From Parvibaculum sp. (GTDB lineage: Bacteria; Pseudomonadota; Alphaproteobacteria; Parvibaculales; Parvibaculaceae): 36,568 nt of DNA. Location of the stretch: contig JAUSLL010000055.1 in NCBI GenBank assembly GCA_030649335.1, positions 1 to 36,568 of the forward strand. The letters run 5' to 3'. The notes under the pieces were generated by a model. That model worked only from the letters and a program-made list of their open reading frames with translations, had not been told where the DNA came from and ran no database searches. Of the stretch, positions 1 to 7,800 are shown piece by piece. Position numbers and translations under genes: made by a program. Position 1 is the stretch's first letter; each line of letters begins with the position of its first letter.

Positions 1-24
1 ACACGTGACGGGAGAAATGACGGA

Positions 25-555
25 ATGGCTGTTTATACGCTGGGTGCGGTCGAGCCCCAATTGCCGGCTGAAGGCGAATACTGGATTGCGCCCAATGCCC
101 AGGTGATGGGCAATGTGAAACTGATGCGCAACGCCAGCGTCTGGTTCAATGCGGTGATCCGCGGGGACAATGAACTCATTACCATCGGTGAAAATTCGAA
201 CGTGCAGGACGGGTCGGTGCTGCATTGTGATCCGGGTTCGCCGTTGACGATTGAGGAAAACGTCACCATTGGCCATATGGTCATGCTGCATGGTTGCACC
301 ATCGGTGCGGGCAGCCTCATCGGTATCGGCAGCATTATTCTTAACAATACGCGGATTGGCAAAAACTGTCTCATCGGTGCGAATACGCTGATCGCCGAGG
401 GCAAGGACATTCCGGACAATTCGATGGTGCTAGGCGCGCCGGGCAAAGTGGTGCGCACGCTGAGCGATGAGCAGGCAGCGGCCTTGCGTCTCTCGTCGGA
501 TCATTACGTCCAGAACTGGAAACGCTACGCGCGCGACATGAAACAAATCGGCTAA
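25..555 (+). CDS. Gamma-class carbonic anhydrase family protein
   Basis: A 176-residue left-handed beta-helix (hexapeptide-repeat) protein of the gamma-carbonic anhydrase/YrdA/PaaY family, expected to be a cytoplasmic trimer binding Zn or Fe between subunits and interconverting CO2 and bicarbonate. The metal-ligand histidines are visible as H67, H84 and H89, and the family's RGD motif is at 46-48 with Q61-D62 following. Isoleucine/valine-rich hexapeptide turns run from about residue 20 to 140, and a C-terminal helix closes the chain. Length is normal. The ATG has a GGGAGA Shine-Dalgarno about 9 nt upstream. It is followed 33 nt later by a crotonase gene and probably shares its transcript. Many family members have no measured anhydrase activity, so the reaction is inferred from the ligands. 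Confidence 0.93.
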   Translation: MAVYTLGAVEPQLPAEGEYWIAPNAQVMGNVKLMRNASVWFNAVIRGDNELITIGENSNVQDGSVLHCDPGSPLTIEENVTIGHMVMLHGCTIGAGSLIGIGSIILNNTRIGKNCLIGANTLIAEGKDIPDNSMVLGAPGKVVRTLSDEQAAALRLSSDHYVQNWKRYARDMKQIG

Positions 556-588
556 TCAGAAATCACAATAGGATGAGGGAGAAACAAG

Positions 589-1410
589 ATGAGTAAACCG
601 CAGGAAGTGACCGCCCGCGAAGAAGAAGTGCTTTATGAAGTCGCTGATCATATCGCGACCATCACCTTCAATGCACCGGACCGCATGAATACAATTTCCG
701 GCCCGATGCTGAAGCAATTGACCGAACGGCTGCTCGATGCCAATCAGGACAAAGACGTACGCTGCGTTATTTTGACGGGACGCGGCCGCGCTTTCTGTGC
801 CGGGCTTGATCTGCGTCCGGAGTCCGGTGGCGTGGCGGGGCTCGGCAGCGGCACAGGGACTGTTTCGACGACACTTGATCTGCGTAATACGCCGCCGATT
901 GTGTTGTTTGAAATGGAAAAGCCGGTGATAGCGGCCATCAATGGCGGCGCGGCGGGCTATGGCATGGACACCGCGCTGGGCTGTGACATTCGCCTGATGG
1001 GCAAGTCGGGCAAGCTGGCGGCGGCATTCTGCAAGCGCGGCATTGTGCCTGAATCCGGTGGTACTTGGTTTTTGCCGCGCCTGATCGGCTGGTCGAAGGC
1101 GGCAGAACTGATCTTCACGGGTCGCACGCTCAATGCGCAGGAAGCGGTTGATTGGGGTTTGGCGAGCGAAGTGGTTGAAGATGCTGACCTGATGAAACGG
1201 GCTTATGAACTGGCCCGTGAAATTGCGGGTAATGCGCCGCTCGCGGTGCAGGCCGCCAAACGCATGATGCGCATGGGCCTTAACGAACCTTTCGGCGAAC
1301 ATGTGCATCATGTCTATCTGCAGCTTCTGCCCTTGCTGCGGACCGATGACGTGAAGGAAGGCATGATGTCTTTCATGGAAAAGCGCCCGCCGGTGTTCAA
1401 GGGACGCTGA
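589..1410 (+). CDS. Enoyl-CoA hydratase/isomerase family protein (isomerase-type active site)
   Basis: A 273-residue crotonase-fold protein acting on a CoA thioester. The first oxyanion-hole segment is FCAGLDL (69-75) and the second is around GYG at 123-125. The two glutamates of a true hydratase are absent: the first position is D127 and the second aligns with a Phe in AAFCKRG. A glutamate instead sits in PESGG (E155), the position used by PaaG/ECI-type delta3,delta2-enoyl-CoA isomerases. By family logic this is therefore more likely a double-bond isomerase or another crotonase reaction than a classical hydratase. A strong GGGAGAA Shine-Dalgarno precedes the ATG. It lies 33 nt after the carbonic anhydrase gene. 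Substrate unknown. Confidence 0.93.
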   Translation: MSKPQEVTAREEEVLYEVADHIATITFNAPDRMNTISGPMLKQLTERLLDANQDKDVRCVILTGRGRAFCAGLDLRPESGGVAGLGSGTGTVSTTLDLRNTPPIVLFEMEKPVIAAINGGAAGYGMDTALGCDIRLMGKSGKLAAAFCKRGIVPESGGTWFLPRLIGWSKAAELIFTGRTLNAQEAVDWGLASEVVEDADLMKRAYELAREIAGNAPLAVQAAKRMMRMGLNEPFGEHVHHVYLQLLPLLRTDDVKEGMMSFMEKRPPVFKGR

Positions 1411-1450
1411 TCCGACCGACAGGACGTTGAGCGACCATCCAGATGAGGCC

Positions 1451-2659
1451 ATGAGCGAGACGTCATTACAGATATTTGCAGCGACAGGCGGACGCAAAGG
1501 CGTTGACCTGCTTGTCTGCGTGCTGCTGCTGGCGCTGGTCGCTCAGATCGCAGGCGCTTGGGCGGCGGGTTTCACCGGCAAATATCGCGGCATTGCGTCG
1601 GCGGCGGGCATGTCGCTTGATCTGCAGGAAGTGAAGGGCCGGTTGGTTGGTCGCCTGTCGGCGGCGGACGGGCGGCTCTATGCGCTCAACGGCGCGCGCT
1701 ATGAAGCCAAGAGCGGAACAACGCCCGACGAGCGCAGCGTCGGCGGTGTGCAGGGCGAATTGCGACTTGGCGGGAATGCGCTGGCGGTTGCTTTTTTCCG
1801 TATTGAGGAACGCCCGCTCGGTATCCAGTTTCTGTTTATCCCTGTGAAGAATGACGGCAATCCTGACATTGCCGCGGCGAAGGACTATTCGTTTCTTGCG
1901 CAGGGGCTTGGCGTGCCGTCGGCCAAAAATGTGGTCGCCGCGCCGCAGCCTTCAGAGAAGATTGATCTGCTGCGTTTCATCGACGAGTACCGGCAATGGA
2001 CTCCGCTTGATGTGGCGCGGTTCTACAGCCGGTTGAGCGAGCGCGATAAAGGCTTGTTGCAACTTTACGATCATGCGAGTGGCGATATTGTCTGGCGCGT
2101 CTGCTCGTCCGGTCCGCCCAATGAGGCGATCACGCAAGCAGATGTTGATGACTTGCTCGACCGGCAGCAGACGACCTGCGCGGACTTGTTGCCACTGGTG
2201 AAGAAGGCACAGGCGGCGGGATATTTTGCTGAGTTTTCTCGTCGGGCGCGGTTCCAGTTAGAGATCATTCGCGAAACGCTTTTGTGTAACCGCGGGGAAT
2301 CCGCGCCCGCACAATGTGCAGATGTGAGTGCGCTTGGTGCGCCGTTGATTGTGAACTGGCGCGATATCAGCTCAATCATGCGCGAGCTTGTGCCGCAAGG
2401 TTCGGCGGTTGCCGCGAAGCCTCAGGCGGTGCAGCCGGAAACGGTCGCAACCGTTCAGGCGGAAGCAAAGCCAACGGCACCCAAGCCCGTTGCCGCAACG
2501 GGTGTGGTGACATTACCACTGCGGGCGAGCCTTGCCGAAGTGCCGGATTCGACAACAGTTGTGGCGCGCACACGCGCCGAGATCAAACAAGAAGGCCGCA
2601 TCGTCAGAACCATACGACGACGCGGCCTTGATGTTCCGTTGCGCAATCCGCGCTTTTAG
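1451..2659 (+). CDS. Membrane-anchored or secreted protein of unknown function
   Basis: I do not recognise this family. From the ATG it has about 402 residues. An in-frame TTG at 1427 would add eight residues, and both starts have only short-spaced purine-rich sites. A hydrophobic segment (residues about 17-37, DLLVCVLLLALVAQIAGAWA) forms a signal anchor or signal peptide. A beta-rich domain follows (about 40-135), then a helical part with several cysteines (about 145-310). The tail is Ala/Pro/Lys/Val-rich, resembling a periplasmic linker, and ends in a basic segment. It begins 40 nt after the crotonase gene on the same strand and its end overlaps the convergent FKBP gene by 4 bp. An envelope location is inferred only from the hydrophobic N-terminus. 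Confidence 0.85.
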   Translation: MSETSLQIFAATGGRKGVDLLVCVLLLALVAQIAGAWAAGFTGKYRGIASAAGMSLDLQEVKGRLVGRLSAADGRLYALNGARYEAKSGTTPDERSVGGVQGELRLGGNALAVAFFRIEERPLGIQFLFIPVKNDGNPDIAAAKDYSFLAQGLGVPSAKNVVAAPQPSEKIDLLRFIDEYRQWTPLDVARFYSRLSERDKGLLQLYDHASGDIVWRVCSSGPPNEAITQADVDDLLDRQQTTCADLLPLVKKAQAAGYFAEFSRRARFQLEIIRETLLCNRGESAPAQCADVSALGAPLIVNWRDISSIMRELVPQGSAVAAKPQAVQPETVATVQAEAKPTAPKPVAATGVVTLPLRASLAEVPDSTTVVARTRAEIKQEGRIVRTIRRRGLDVPLRNPRF

Positions 2660-3084
2660 CTGATCGCGACGACTTCGATGGCGAAGGTCAGGTCTTCGCC
2701 CGCGAGCGGGTGGTTGGCGTCGAGGCGTACAACTTCATCGGAGATTTCGATAACGACGAGCTGGAGTTCGCGCCCGTCGGGGCCGCTGGCGCTGAGGCGC
2801 ATGCCGACTTCAAGCTGCATGTCGGCGGGCATTTCACTGCGCGGTACGTCCTGCACCATGCGCGGGTCGGAAACACCGTAAGCTTCGGCGCAGGGGATGG
2901 TGAAGGTCTTTTTCTCGCCGACATTCATGCCCATGACACCTGTGTCGAAACCCGGAATGACCTGGCCGGAGCCGACGACGAATTCGAGCGGCGAACGTCC
3001 TTCGCTGGAATCGAAAATATCACCGTCGGTCAATGTGCCGGTGTAGTGAATCTGCACTGTGTTGCCATTTGCTACTGCTGCCAC
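2656..3084 (-). CDS. SlyD-like FKBP-type peptidyl-prolyl cis-trans isomerase
   Basis: A 142-residue FKBP isomerase catalysing proline cis-trans isomerisation, probably a cytoplasmic folding factor. The FKBP start (VQIHYTGTLTDG) is followed by FDSS, the VIPGFD active-site strand (about 43-48) and the GEKKTF flap. The insert-in-flap chaperone domain typical of SlyD occupies about 70-120 and ends in the DANHPLAGEDL signature. The His/Cys-rich metal-binding tail of E. coli SlyD is missing, as in many homologues. Translation starts at GTG behind AAAGGCGGG. A terminator-like hairpin with a U-tract ends only about 14 nt upstream of the start codon. Confidence 0.93.
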   Translation of the reverse strand: MAAVANGNTVQIHYTGTLTDGDIFDSSEGRSPLEFVVGSGQVIPGFDTGVMGMNVGEKKTFTIPCAEAYGVSDPRMVQDVPRSEMPADMQLEVGMRLSASGPDGRELQLVVIEISDEVVRLDANHPLAGEDLTFAIEVVAIS

Positions 3085-3098
3085 GATGCCCGCCTTTC

Positions 3099-3134
3099 AA
3101 AAATAAAAAAGGCCTTCAGTTTGTTCTGAAGACC
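3099..3134 (-). terminator. Rho-independent terminator (minus strand) in front of the FKBP gene
   Basis: On the minus strand a 9-bp stem with one G-U pair (GGTCTTCAG / CTGAAGGCC, 6-nt loop) is followed by TTTTTTATTTTT. It lies about 95 nt downstream of the GYF_2/SinR-like gene, so it most simply ends that transcript. It also abuts the FKBP start, so it could act in the FKBP leader. Confidence 0.8.
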
Positions 3135-3227
3135 TGATGGCCATTGACGTGACTTTAACAGCGCAAGCGCTACCCGTCACCCCTTGCGGGCAAAAGGTCG
3201 CGCTTTGCCTCGAATTATTGAACGAAA

Positions 3228-3950
3228 TCAGAAAGCGCGGCGCCAGACGCGGCGGATTTTGGCGTCGGTTTCGGGCCCCAGATTGTGCCATGCCGTGCGG
3301 TCGCGCGTGGCATCGACGATGAACATGCTGTCGGTCTTGCCGATATGGATGCTGAGGTCGTTGAGGAGACCGGCGGCGGAAGAGTCTGTGTTCACGCACC
3401 AGACGTTGGGCGCGAGCTTGTAGGCGGGCCCGAGCGACATGATCGCCTGCTCTAGCTGACCGGCGTAACGTGCCTTGATGTCCATGATGACGATGAAATT
3501 GGCGGTCTCGGGCTGGCGGCGACGGTCGGTTTGACCTTTTGCGGGACCGTAGATGGGGCGGGCGGGAGCGGTGCTTTCAGCGGCGGTCTGCGCCGTCGTT
3601 TGTGGCTCGGCGCTTTGCTGGATGAGGGCGCTCTCTTCGACCGGCTCGTCGGAGGCGGTTGCAGCCGCCGCAACATAGGTCGGGACGACACGCTGGGTTT
3701 CGTTGGTTGCTTGTGGTGGGCTTACAAAATTTGCAGCGAGTGATGTGACGCTGATGGCGGGTAGCCAGCCGGTTGCGTCGGCGGCGGTGCCCTCGGGCGC
3801 AATCAGGCTTGAGGCGATGACGCGGCCTTCGGCGATGTAACCGACCATTGCGTCATGGCTATAGGGGCCGTACACGCGCTCGCCGTATTTCAACAGCCAG
3901 CGGTCCGGGTTTGAAGTCGGGCTTGCGGATTGTTGGTTTGATTCAGCCAT
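3228..3950 (-). CDS. GYF_2-like domain fused to a SinR/Cas2-like C-terminal domain
   Basis: A 240-residue two-domain protein. Residues about 17-66 (DRWLLKYGERVYGPYS ... GWLPA) match the GYF_2/DUF4339 pattern: Tyr-Gly-Pro near the front, an EGR segment, and a closing GWLP. A low-complexity Ala/Thr/Glu/Pro linker runs from about 75 to 148. Residues about 152-238 (IVIMDIKARY ... NVWCVNTD ... MFIVDATRD) have the beta-alpha-beta pattern of SinR-like proteins, a ferredoxin-like fold related to Cas2/VapD. In that family the segment spans an opening strand, a helix, a W-x-V strand and a final FIVDA strand. No CRISPR array or cas gene is nearby, so a CRISPR role is not suggested. The start has only a weak ribosome binding site. 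Function unknown; the domain calls come from pattern recognition. Confidence 0.8.
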   Translation of the reverse strand: MAESNQQSASPTSNPDRWLLKYGERVYGPYSHDAMVGYIAEGRVIASSLIAPEGTAADATGWLPAISVTSLAANFVSPPQATNETQRVVPTYVAAAATASDEPVEESALIQQSAEPQTTAQTAAESTAPARPIYGPAKGQTDRRRQPETANFIVIMDIKARYAGQLEQAIMSLGPAYKLAPNVWCVNTDSSAAGLLNDLSIHIGKTDSMFIVDATRDRTAWHNLGPETDAKIRRVWRRAF

Positions 3951-4189
3951 TCGTCTTTTTACTTTGTCGTATTTGCAGCAGATATCGCCGTTTATGCAGC
4001 GGTATTTATCCGAATCATACCGAATTCGGACTGGTTTGAAACTTTGAGTTCAATAAGACTTTCTATGTACCGCTACGTCAACGTTTGCCTGCTTGCAGAG
4101 ACCGGCGGGAGCGGGCAGATTTTGGGCAAGAGCGCCATGAAGGCGCATAAAATCAGGGTTTAGACGCGTCATCAGAATTGGGAACGGTC

Positions 4190-4966
4190 ATGGAATACGA
4201 ACATTGCACAGCGGCACGCGAGGGGCATTTGCTCATCGTCACGATCAACCGGCCGGAGCGCATGAATGCGCTGCATCCGCCCGCCAATTTTGAGCTGGAA
4301 AAAATCTTCAATGATTTTGCCGCCGATCCGGAACTCTGGGTGGCAATCATAACCGGTGCGGGTGAGCGTGCTTTCAGTGCGGGCAATGATCTGCGCTGGC
4401 AGGCGGAGGGCAATAAGCTGGACGTGCCTGCGACCGGCTTTGCCGGTCTCACCGCGAGGTTCGATCTGAACAAGCCCGTGATTGCCGCTGTCAACGGCGT
4501 GGCGATGGGCGGCGGTTTTGAAATTGCGCTGGCCTGCGATCTCATCATTGCCTCGGACAATGCTGTTTTCGCCTTGCCTGAGCCGCGTGTCGGTCTTGCG
4601 GCACTTGCGGGTGGTCTGCATCGTTTGCCGCGTCAGATCGGCACTAAGCAGGCGATGGGTATGATCCTGACCGGTCGTCAGGTCAAGGCAGAGGAAGGCA
4701 AGGAACTCGGCTTCGTCAATGAAGTGGTGCCTGCGGCTGATCTGATGGCGGCGGCTAAACGCTGGGCAGGTCTCATCATGGAATGCTCACCCATGTCGAT
4801 CCGTGCCTCGAAAGAGTCCGTGTACAAAGGATTGGACGAAGCTGATCTCAATAAGGCGGTGACGGGCAAGTATCCCGCTGTCGCGGCTCTCTTCAAGAGC
4901 GCGGATCTGATCGAAGGACCGCGCGCCTTTGCAGAAAAGCGCAAGCCGAATTGGGCCGGCAAGTAA
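4190..4966 (+). CDS. Enoyl-CoA hydratase/isomerase family protein (hydratase-type active site)
   Basis: A 258-residue crotonase. Both catalytic glutamates of the hydratase subgroup are present: E111 in MGGGFEIA and E131 in FALPEPRVG. The first oxyanion segment is FSAGNDL (62-68). The FSAGNDL and LPEPRVGLAALAGG blocks resemble carnitinyl-CoA dehydratase/CaiD-like enzymes, so hydration or dehydration of a branched or substituted enoyl-CoA is likely; the substrate is unknown. The ATG at 4190 is preferred over an in-frame TTG at 4178 because it starts at the family's usual N-terminus and follows GGGAACGGTC. It stands alone, with the GYF_2/SinR-like gene divergent upstream and the LapG-like gene convergent downstream. 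The 239-nt upstream spacer holds a small GCGCC/GGCGC hairpin (4133-4147) and nothing else I can name. Confidence 0.93.
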   Translation: MEYEHCTAAREGHLLIVTINRPERMNALHPPANFELEKIFNDFAADPELWVAIITGAGERAFSAGNDLRWQAEGNKLDVPATGFAGLTARFDLNKPVIAAVNGVAMGGGFEIALACDLIIASDNAVFALPEPRVGLAALAGGLHRLPRQIGTKQAMGMILTGRQVKAEEGKELGFVNEVVPAADLMAAAKRWAGLIMECSPMSIRASKESVYKGLDEADLNKAVTGKYPAVAALFKSADLIEGPRAFAEKRKPNWAGK

Positions 4967-4989
4967 GCGTCGTCTGATTTCGATGCCTC

Positions 4990-5030
4990 AAAAAAGTACC
5001 GGTCCTGTCATGTGGGGATGACAGGACCGG
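4990..5030 (-). terminator. Terminator of the LapG-like gene (minus strand)
   Basis: A perfect 13-bp inverted repeat (CCGGTCCTGTCAT ... ATGACAGGACCGG, 6-nt loop, 4999-5030) is followed on the minus strand by AC and then TTTTTT. A second inverted repeat, CCGGCCTC/GAGGCCGG (5027-5034 with 5060-5067), lies between it and the gene's stop codon. The main hairpin may also slow transcription from the convergent crotonase gene. Confidence 0.85.
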
Positions 5031-5079
5031 CCTCGACAGGACCAACCTCTGGGGGGACGGAGGCCGGTCGGTGGTTTCG

Positions 5080-5973
5080 TCAGCGCAGGACGGGTGTTGT
5101 CACTGCGGTCAATGTGGCGGTCGGGCTTTCAACCAATGCTGCTTCATGCAGCGAGGGGACAAGGCTCGGCCGTAATTCTTTTTCGGTGCTCGCCACTGTG
5201 GTTAGGGCAGGAGCGGCAGATGTCGCTTCGGCTTGCACCAGTTGCGGCACAGGGGCTTTGGGCATGCGCGCTGACTGAGCGGCGGCCACGAAGGGGATCG
5301 GGGCGCCGAGCGGCGGCAAGGTCTGATTGGCAAGGGTCACAAAAGAACGTGTGTCGAGATTGACCCAGACAAACGGCCGTTCACGCGACTGGCGCTTGAC
5401 CCAAGTGTAAGGTGTGTCGTTCCAAGCAACGATGGCCCAGTTCTTATTGTCGAGCACAACTTCGCCACGGTCTGTATCGACCACGAGAATGGCGTGTCCG
5501 GCACCGTTCCATTCGCGCACGACGGCGATCAGAAGGTCAGAGGGCGACCAGCCGCGTTCGATCAGCAGCTTGCGCTTCAGCAGCGCGAAGTCCTCGCAGT
5601 CGCCGCCGTTCGCATTGGGATATGACCAACGTTCGCTGACGCCATAGTTGGAGATGTCTTCGATCTGGGAGACCGATGAATTGACATAATCGTTGACCGT
5701 ATTGAGCTCGTTCCAGCGTTCCGGCGTCATCACCATATTGGTCGGTGTGTCTGTGCCGCCTTCGCACTGGGTCGGATCGTCGAGGCAGAAAGAGATGAAG
5801 CCCATCGGCGGAACGACCTGCTGCCCCACCGGCATATAGGCGTTCGCTACGATCCCGGCATCACTACCCTGCGCGCTCTGCATGGCTCCGATACTCCCGG
5901 TCGACTGGCATCCTGCCAGCCAAATTGCACTGCTGGCGAAAAGGGCCAGCCCCCACAAGCTGTTCGTTTTCAT
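5080..5973 (-). CDS. Transglutaminase-like cysteine peptidase lipoprotein (BTLCP/LapG-like)
   Basis: About 297 residues. The N-terminus is a lipoprotein signal with lipobox LAGC (C22), so the protein is probably anchored in the periplasm. The bacterial transglutaminase-like cysteine peptidase domain (PF06035, C93/LapG type) shows the full triad: C126 in NGGDCEDF, H160 in GAGHAILVV and D175 in VVLDN. LapG itself cleaves large adhesins under c-di-GMP control, but no LapD or adhesin is visible here, so the substrate is open. After about residue 210 the chain becomes Ala/Pro/Thr-rich. The ATG at 5973 is chosen over 5991 because AAGGTGGG sits just upstream and the signal peptide then has normal length. 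Confidence 0.9.
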   Translation of the reverse strand: MKTNSLWGLALFASSAIWLAGCQSTGSIGAMQSAQGSDAGIVANAYMPVGQQVVPPMGFISFCLDDPTQCEGGTDTPTNMVMTPERWNELNTVNDYVNSSVSQIEDISNYGVSERWSYPNANGGDCEDFALLKRKLLIERGWSPSDLLIAVVREWNGAGHAILVVDTDRGEVVLDNKNWAIVAWNDTPYTWVKRQSRERPFVWVNLDTRSFVTLANQTLPPLGAPIPFVAAAQSARMPKAPVPQLVQAEATSAAPALTTVASTEKELRPSLVPSLHEAALVESPTATLTAVTTPVLR

Positions 5974-6352
5974 TTTTCCCACCTTAGTCATCTGTCGAGC
6001 AGGACTTCCTGTCCTGTGAGAGCGACCTTGGCAGTGAAAATTTTGTCTTGTTTTAAGTCGGGAAGGTGGTTTTGAAACAAGTTAAATGCGTCTTTGAATC
6101 GACTTTAGATCAAATTCGAACGACTTGAGCTCGCGGTTTCGGGCTTTGCAAAAACTCCAGTGTTTTCAAGCCTTTTTGTACGTCTGCGTGTATGGCGACC
6201 GATGTGGACCGCCGAAAGAGCTGCAAAAGTGCCGCGAAAAATAAGCGGGAAAAATTTCAAGGCGTTGGTTTCCAAATGGTTGATTAGCGGCCGTTCAGAC
6301 GGGGATTGGCGAGAAAACCTATGTTCACCTGTGTATTTTGCGGGGCGGTCAT
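5974..6352. other. Intergenic region without a recognisable gene
   Basis: About 380 nt upstream of the LapG-like gene. It contains a small perfect hairpin (CAGGAC TTCCT GTCCTG, 6000-6016) in that gene's leader. The rest is less GC-rich than the coding flanks, with A/T runs. Reading frames here lack ribosome binding sites and recognisable protein sequence. I see no RNA gene. Confidence 0.5.
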
Positions 6353-6384
6353 AAAGAAAATGCCCCGGAAGTTTCCGGGGCATT
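6353..6384 (-). terminator. Terminator downstream of the minus-strand crotonase gene
   Basis: The inverted repeat AATGCCCCGGAA/TTCCGGGGCATT (6359-6370 with 6373-6384) is followed on the minus strand by TTTTCTTTAT. It lies 26 nt beyond the stop codon of the crotonase gene. Confidence 0.88.
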
Positions 6385-6409
6385 GTTATTTGGGCCAGGG
6401 GCTTGCTGC

Positions 6410-7114
6410 TTAGCTCTTTGCCCCGTCGAAGGTTTTGCTGTCGCTCACCAATGTCGCGCGGATATGGGCGATGGTGGCTTCGCGTTCCTTGCGTTTGGTG
6501 TTGGCGAAAGCAGGTTGCGACAGGGCGCCGAGCTCGCGCGCACGGGTGATCGTTGTCTCGCGCAGGGTATCCAGCGGCGCCGTCTGATCGAGATAGCCGA
6601 TCTGAGCGGCTTCATGCGGGTTGTAGATGCGTGCCTGCGTGACGGCGGCTGTCAGATGATTGGCGGCCAGGCGGTCGCGGGCGAGTTCGAGGCCGAAGAC
6701 AGGCATGGTCATGCCGATGGCAACTTCAGGCAGGCCGATCTTGAATTCCCCTTCCGCGCCGATACGCAGGTCGGCAGCGAGAAGAAGCAGGGCACCGGCG
6801 GCCAGTGCATGGCCGGTGCAACCAATGACCACCGGCAGTTTATGTTCGTAGATTTCCATCAATAGATTGGCACCGGCGCTGACAAGCGGCGCGACATGCT
6901 CGGGACCTGCCGCCATGACTTCGAGATCGAAGCCGGCACAGAAGCGTTTCTCACGGCCAAAGAGGGCGATGGCTTTGGCTTCGCCCGCCGCGCGTTCGAG
7001 ACCGGCCTTAATGGCATTGATCATGTCATGGCCCAGCGCATTGGCGCGGCCATCATCCATGGTCAGAACGGCAACGCCGTCATTGAGTGTGTAGTCGAGA
7101 ATTTGCGCGGCCAT
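6410..7114 (-). CDS. Crotonase/enoyl-CoA hydratase family protein
   Basis: A 234-residue crotonase, shorter than the usual 255-265. The N-terminal strand pair is LNDGVAVLTMDDGRANAL and the first oxyanion segment is FCAGFDL (58-64). The second segment, ALAAGALLLLAADLRIG, has Leu where hydratases carry their first catalytic Glu. The second Glu is kept (E130 in IGLPEVAIGM). A single-glutamate site is more typical of isomerase or other non-hydratase crotonases, so the reaction is uncertain. The ATG at 7114 follows GGGGGAC; an ATG at 7126 would add only MGDG. It is probably transcribed alone or behind the PilZ gene, whose stop codon is 84 nt upstream. Confidence 0.9.
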   Translation of the reverse strand: MAAQILDYTLNDGVAVLTMDDGRANALGHDMINAIKAGLERAAGEAKAIALFGREKRFCAGFDLEVMAAGPEHVAPLVSAGANLLMEIYEHKLPVVIGCTGHALAAGALLLLAADLRIGAEGEFKIGLPEVAIGMTMPVFGLELARDRLAANHLTAAVTQARIYNPHEAAQIGYLDQTAPLDTLRETTITRARELGALSQPAFANTKRKEREATIAHIRATLVSDSKTFDGAKS

Positions 7115-7197
7115 GCCGTCCCCCATATTTGTTCGGGGGGCACTCTAGTGCGGCTTTGGAACGGGAAACAGTCCAGAGACCGTAAAAAGCCGCGGTA

Positions 7198-7800
7198 TCA
7201 GCCGAAGGGGCGTGAAAGTGCGGCGGAGTCCGCAGCAATATCGCTGAAGGCGATGGCGATGCCTTCGGCCGTGTGACGCACTACGCGGCCTTTCATGCGG
7301 CCAAGCGAGACCGGTGTGCCGATGGGCTCGCGGTTTTCAAGTTCGACATTGGCGCCGCCGAGAGACATATCGACCACGCGGCAGGGAATGGAGCGACCGT
7401 CGGGAAGCGTCAGAACCTGTTTTTCTTCAAAGCCGCCTTCCGCTGCCGTGTAGCGCGCTGTTGCACGGGCGGGCAGCACTTTTTCGCCTTTTGCATAGGC
7501 GGCGAGGCGTTCGGCTACACGTTCGCGGCGCGCGCCGCTCAGGGCCGTGACAATGGCAAAGCCGCCTTCGAACGTGCGTACAACGTCGCCTTCAAAGCGG
7601 CCAAAATCGTCAAGATAGATGATAAGGTGAGCACCAAGATCGATCGGCGCGTCGCAAATGAGGGCGATGCCCGAAAGGGACATGTCGCGAATAGCACACG
7701 GGTGCTCGTTTCCGTCCGGTGCCAAAAAGCGGCCCTTCACGGTCACTGGCACGCGAGGTTCACGACGTCGTTCCTGTTCGCTCGGTAGTTCAGTGGTCAT
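7198..7800 (-). CDS. Tandem PilZ-domain protein
   Basis: About 200 residues with two PilZ-like domains, suggesting a cytoplasmic c-di-GMP receptor. The first has R12-x3-R16 (in RRREPR) and D39-MSLSG, the standard RxxxR and D/NxSxxG ligand motifs. The second repeats the pattern as R112-x3-R116 (ARATARY) and D144-MSLGG. A helix of about 15 residues (RRERVAERLAAYAKG) links them. The ATG at 7800 is preferred because PilZ sequence begins directly after it; upstream codons to 7848 look non-homologous and the ribosome binding site there is weak. Output partner unknown. No GGDEF or EAL gene is in the window. Confidence 0.9.
   Translation of the reverse strand: MTTELPSEQERRREPRVPVTVKGRFLAPDGNEHPCAIRDMSLSGIALICDAPIDLGAHLIIYLDDFGRFEGDVVRTFEGGFAIVTALSGARRERVAERLAAYAKGEKVLPARATARYTAAEGGFEEKQVLTLPDGRSIPCRVVDMSLGGANVELENREPIGTPVSLGRMKGRVVRHTAEGIAIAFSDIAADSAALSRPFG

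Noticed and set aside
556..1497. Long minus-strand open frame (313 codons) opposite the first crotonase gene
   Set aside because: It is antisense to a clear crotonase, has His/Arg-rich composition typical of a reversed GC-rich gene, and shows no motif or ribosome site.
3228..3950. CRISPR association of the Cas2-like domain
   Set aside because: No repeat-spacer array or other cas gene in the window; SinR-like proteins are known outside CRISPR loci.
5080..7800. A c-di-GMP/LapD-LapG adhesion circuit formed by the LapG-like and PilZ genes
   Set aside because: No LapD-like receptor or large adhesin is present, the genes are not in one operon, and LapG-like proteins occur widely without this circuit.
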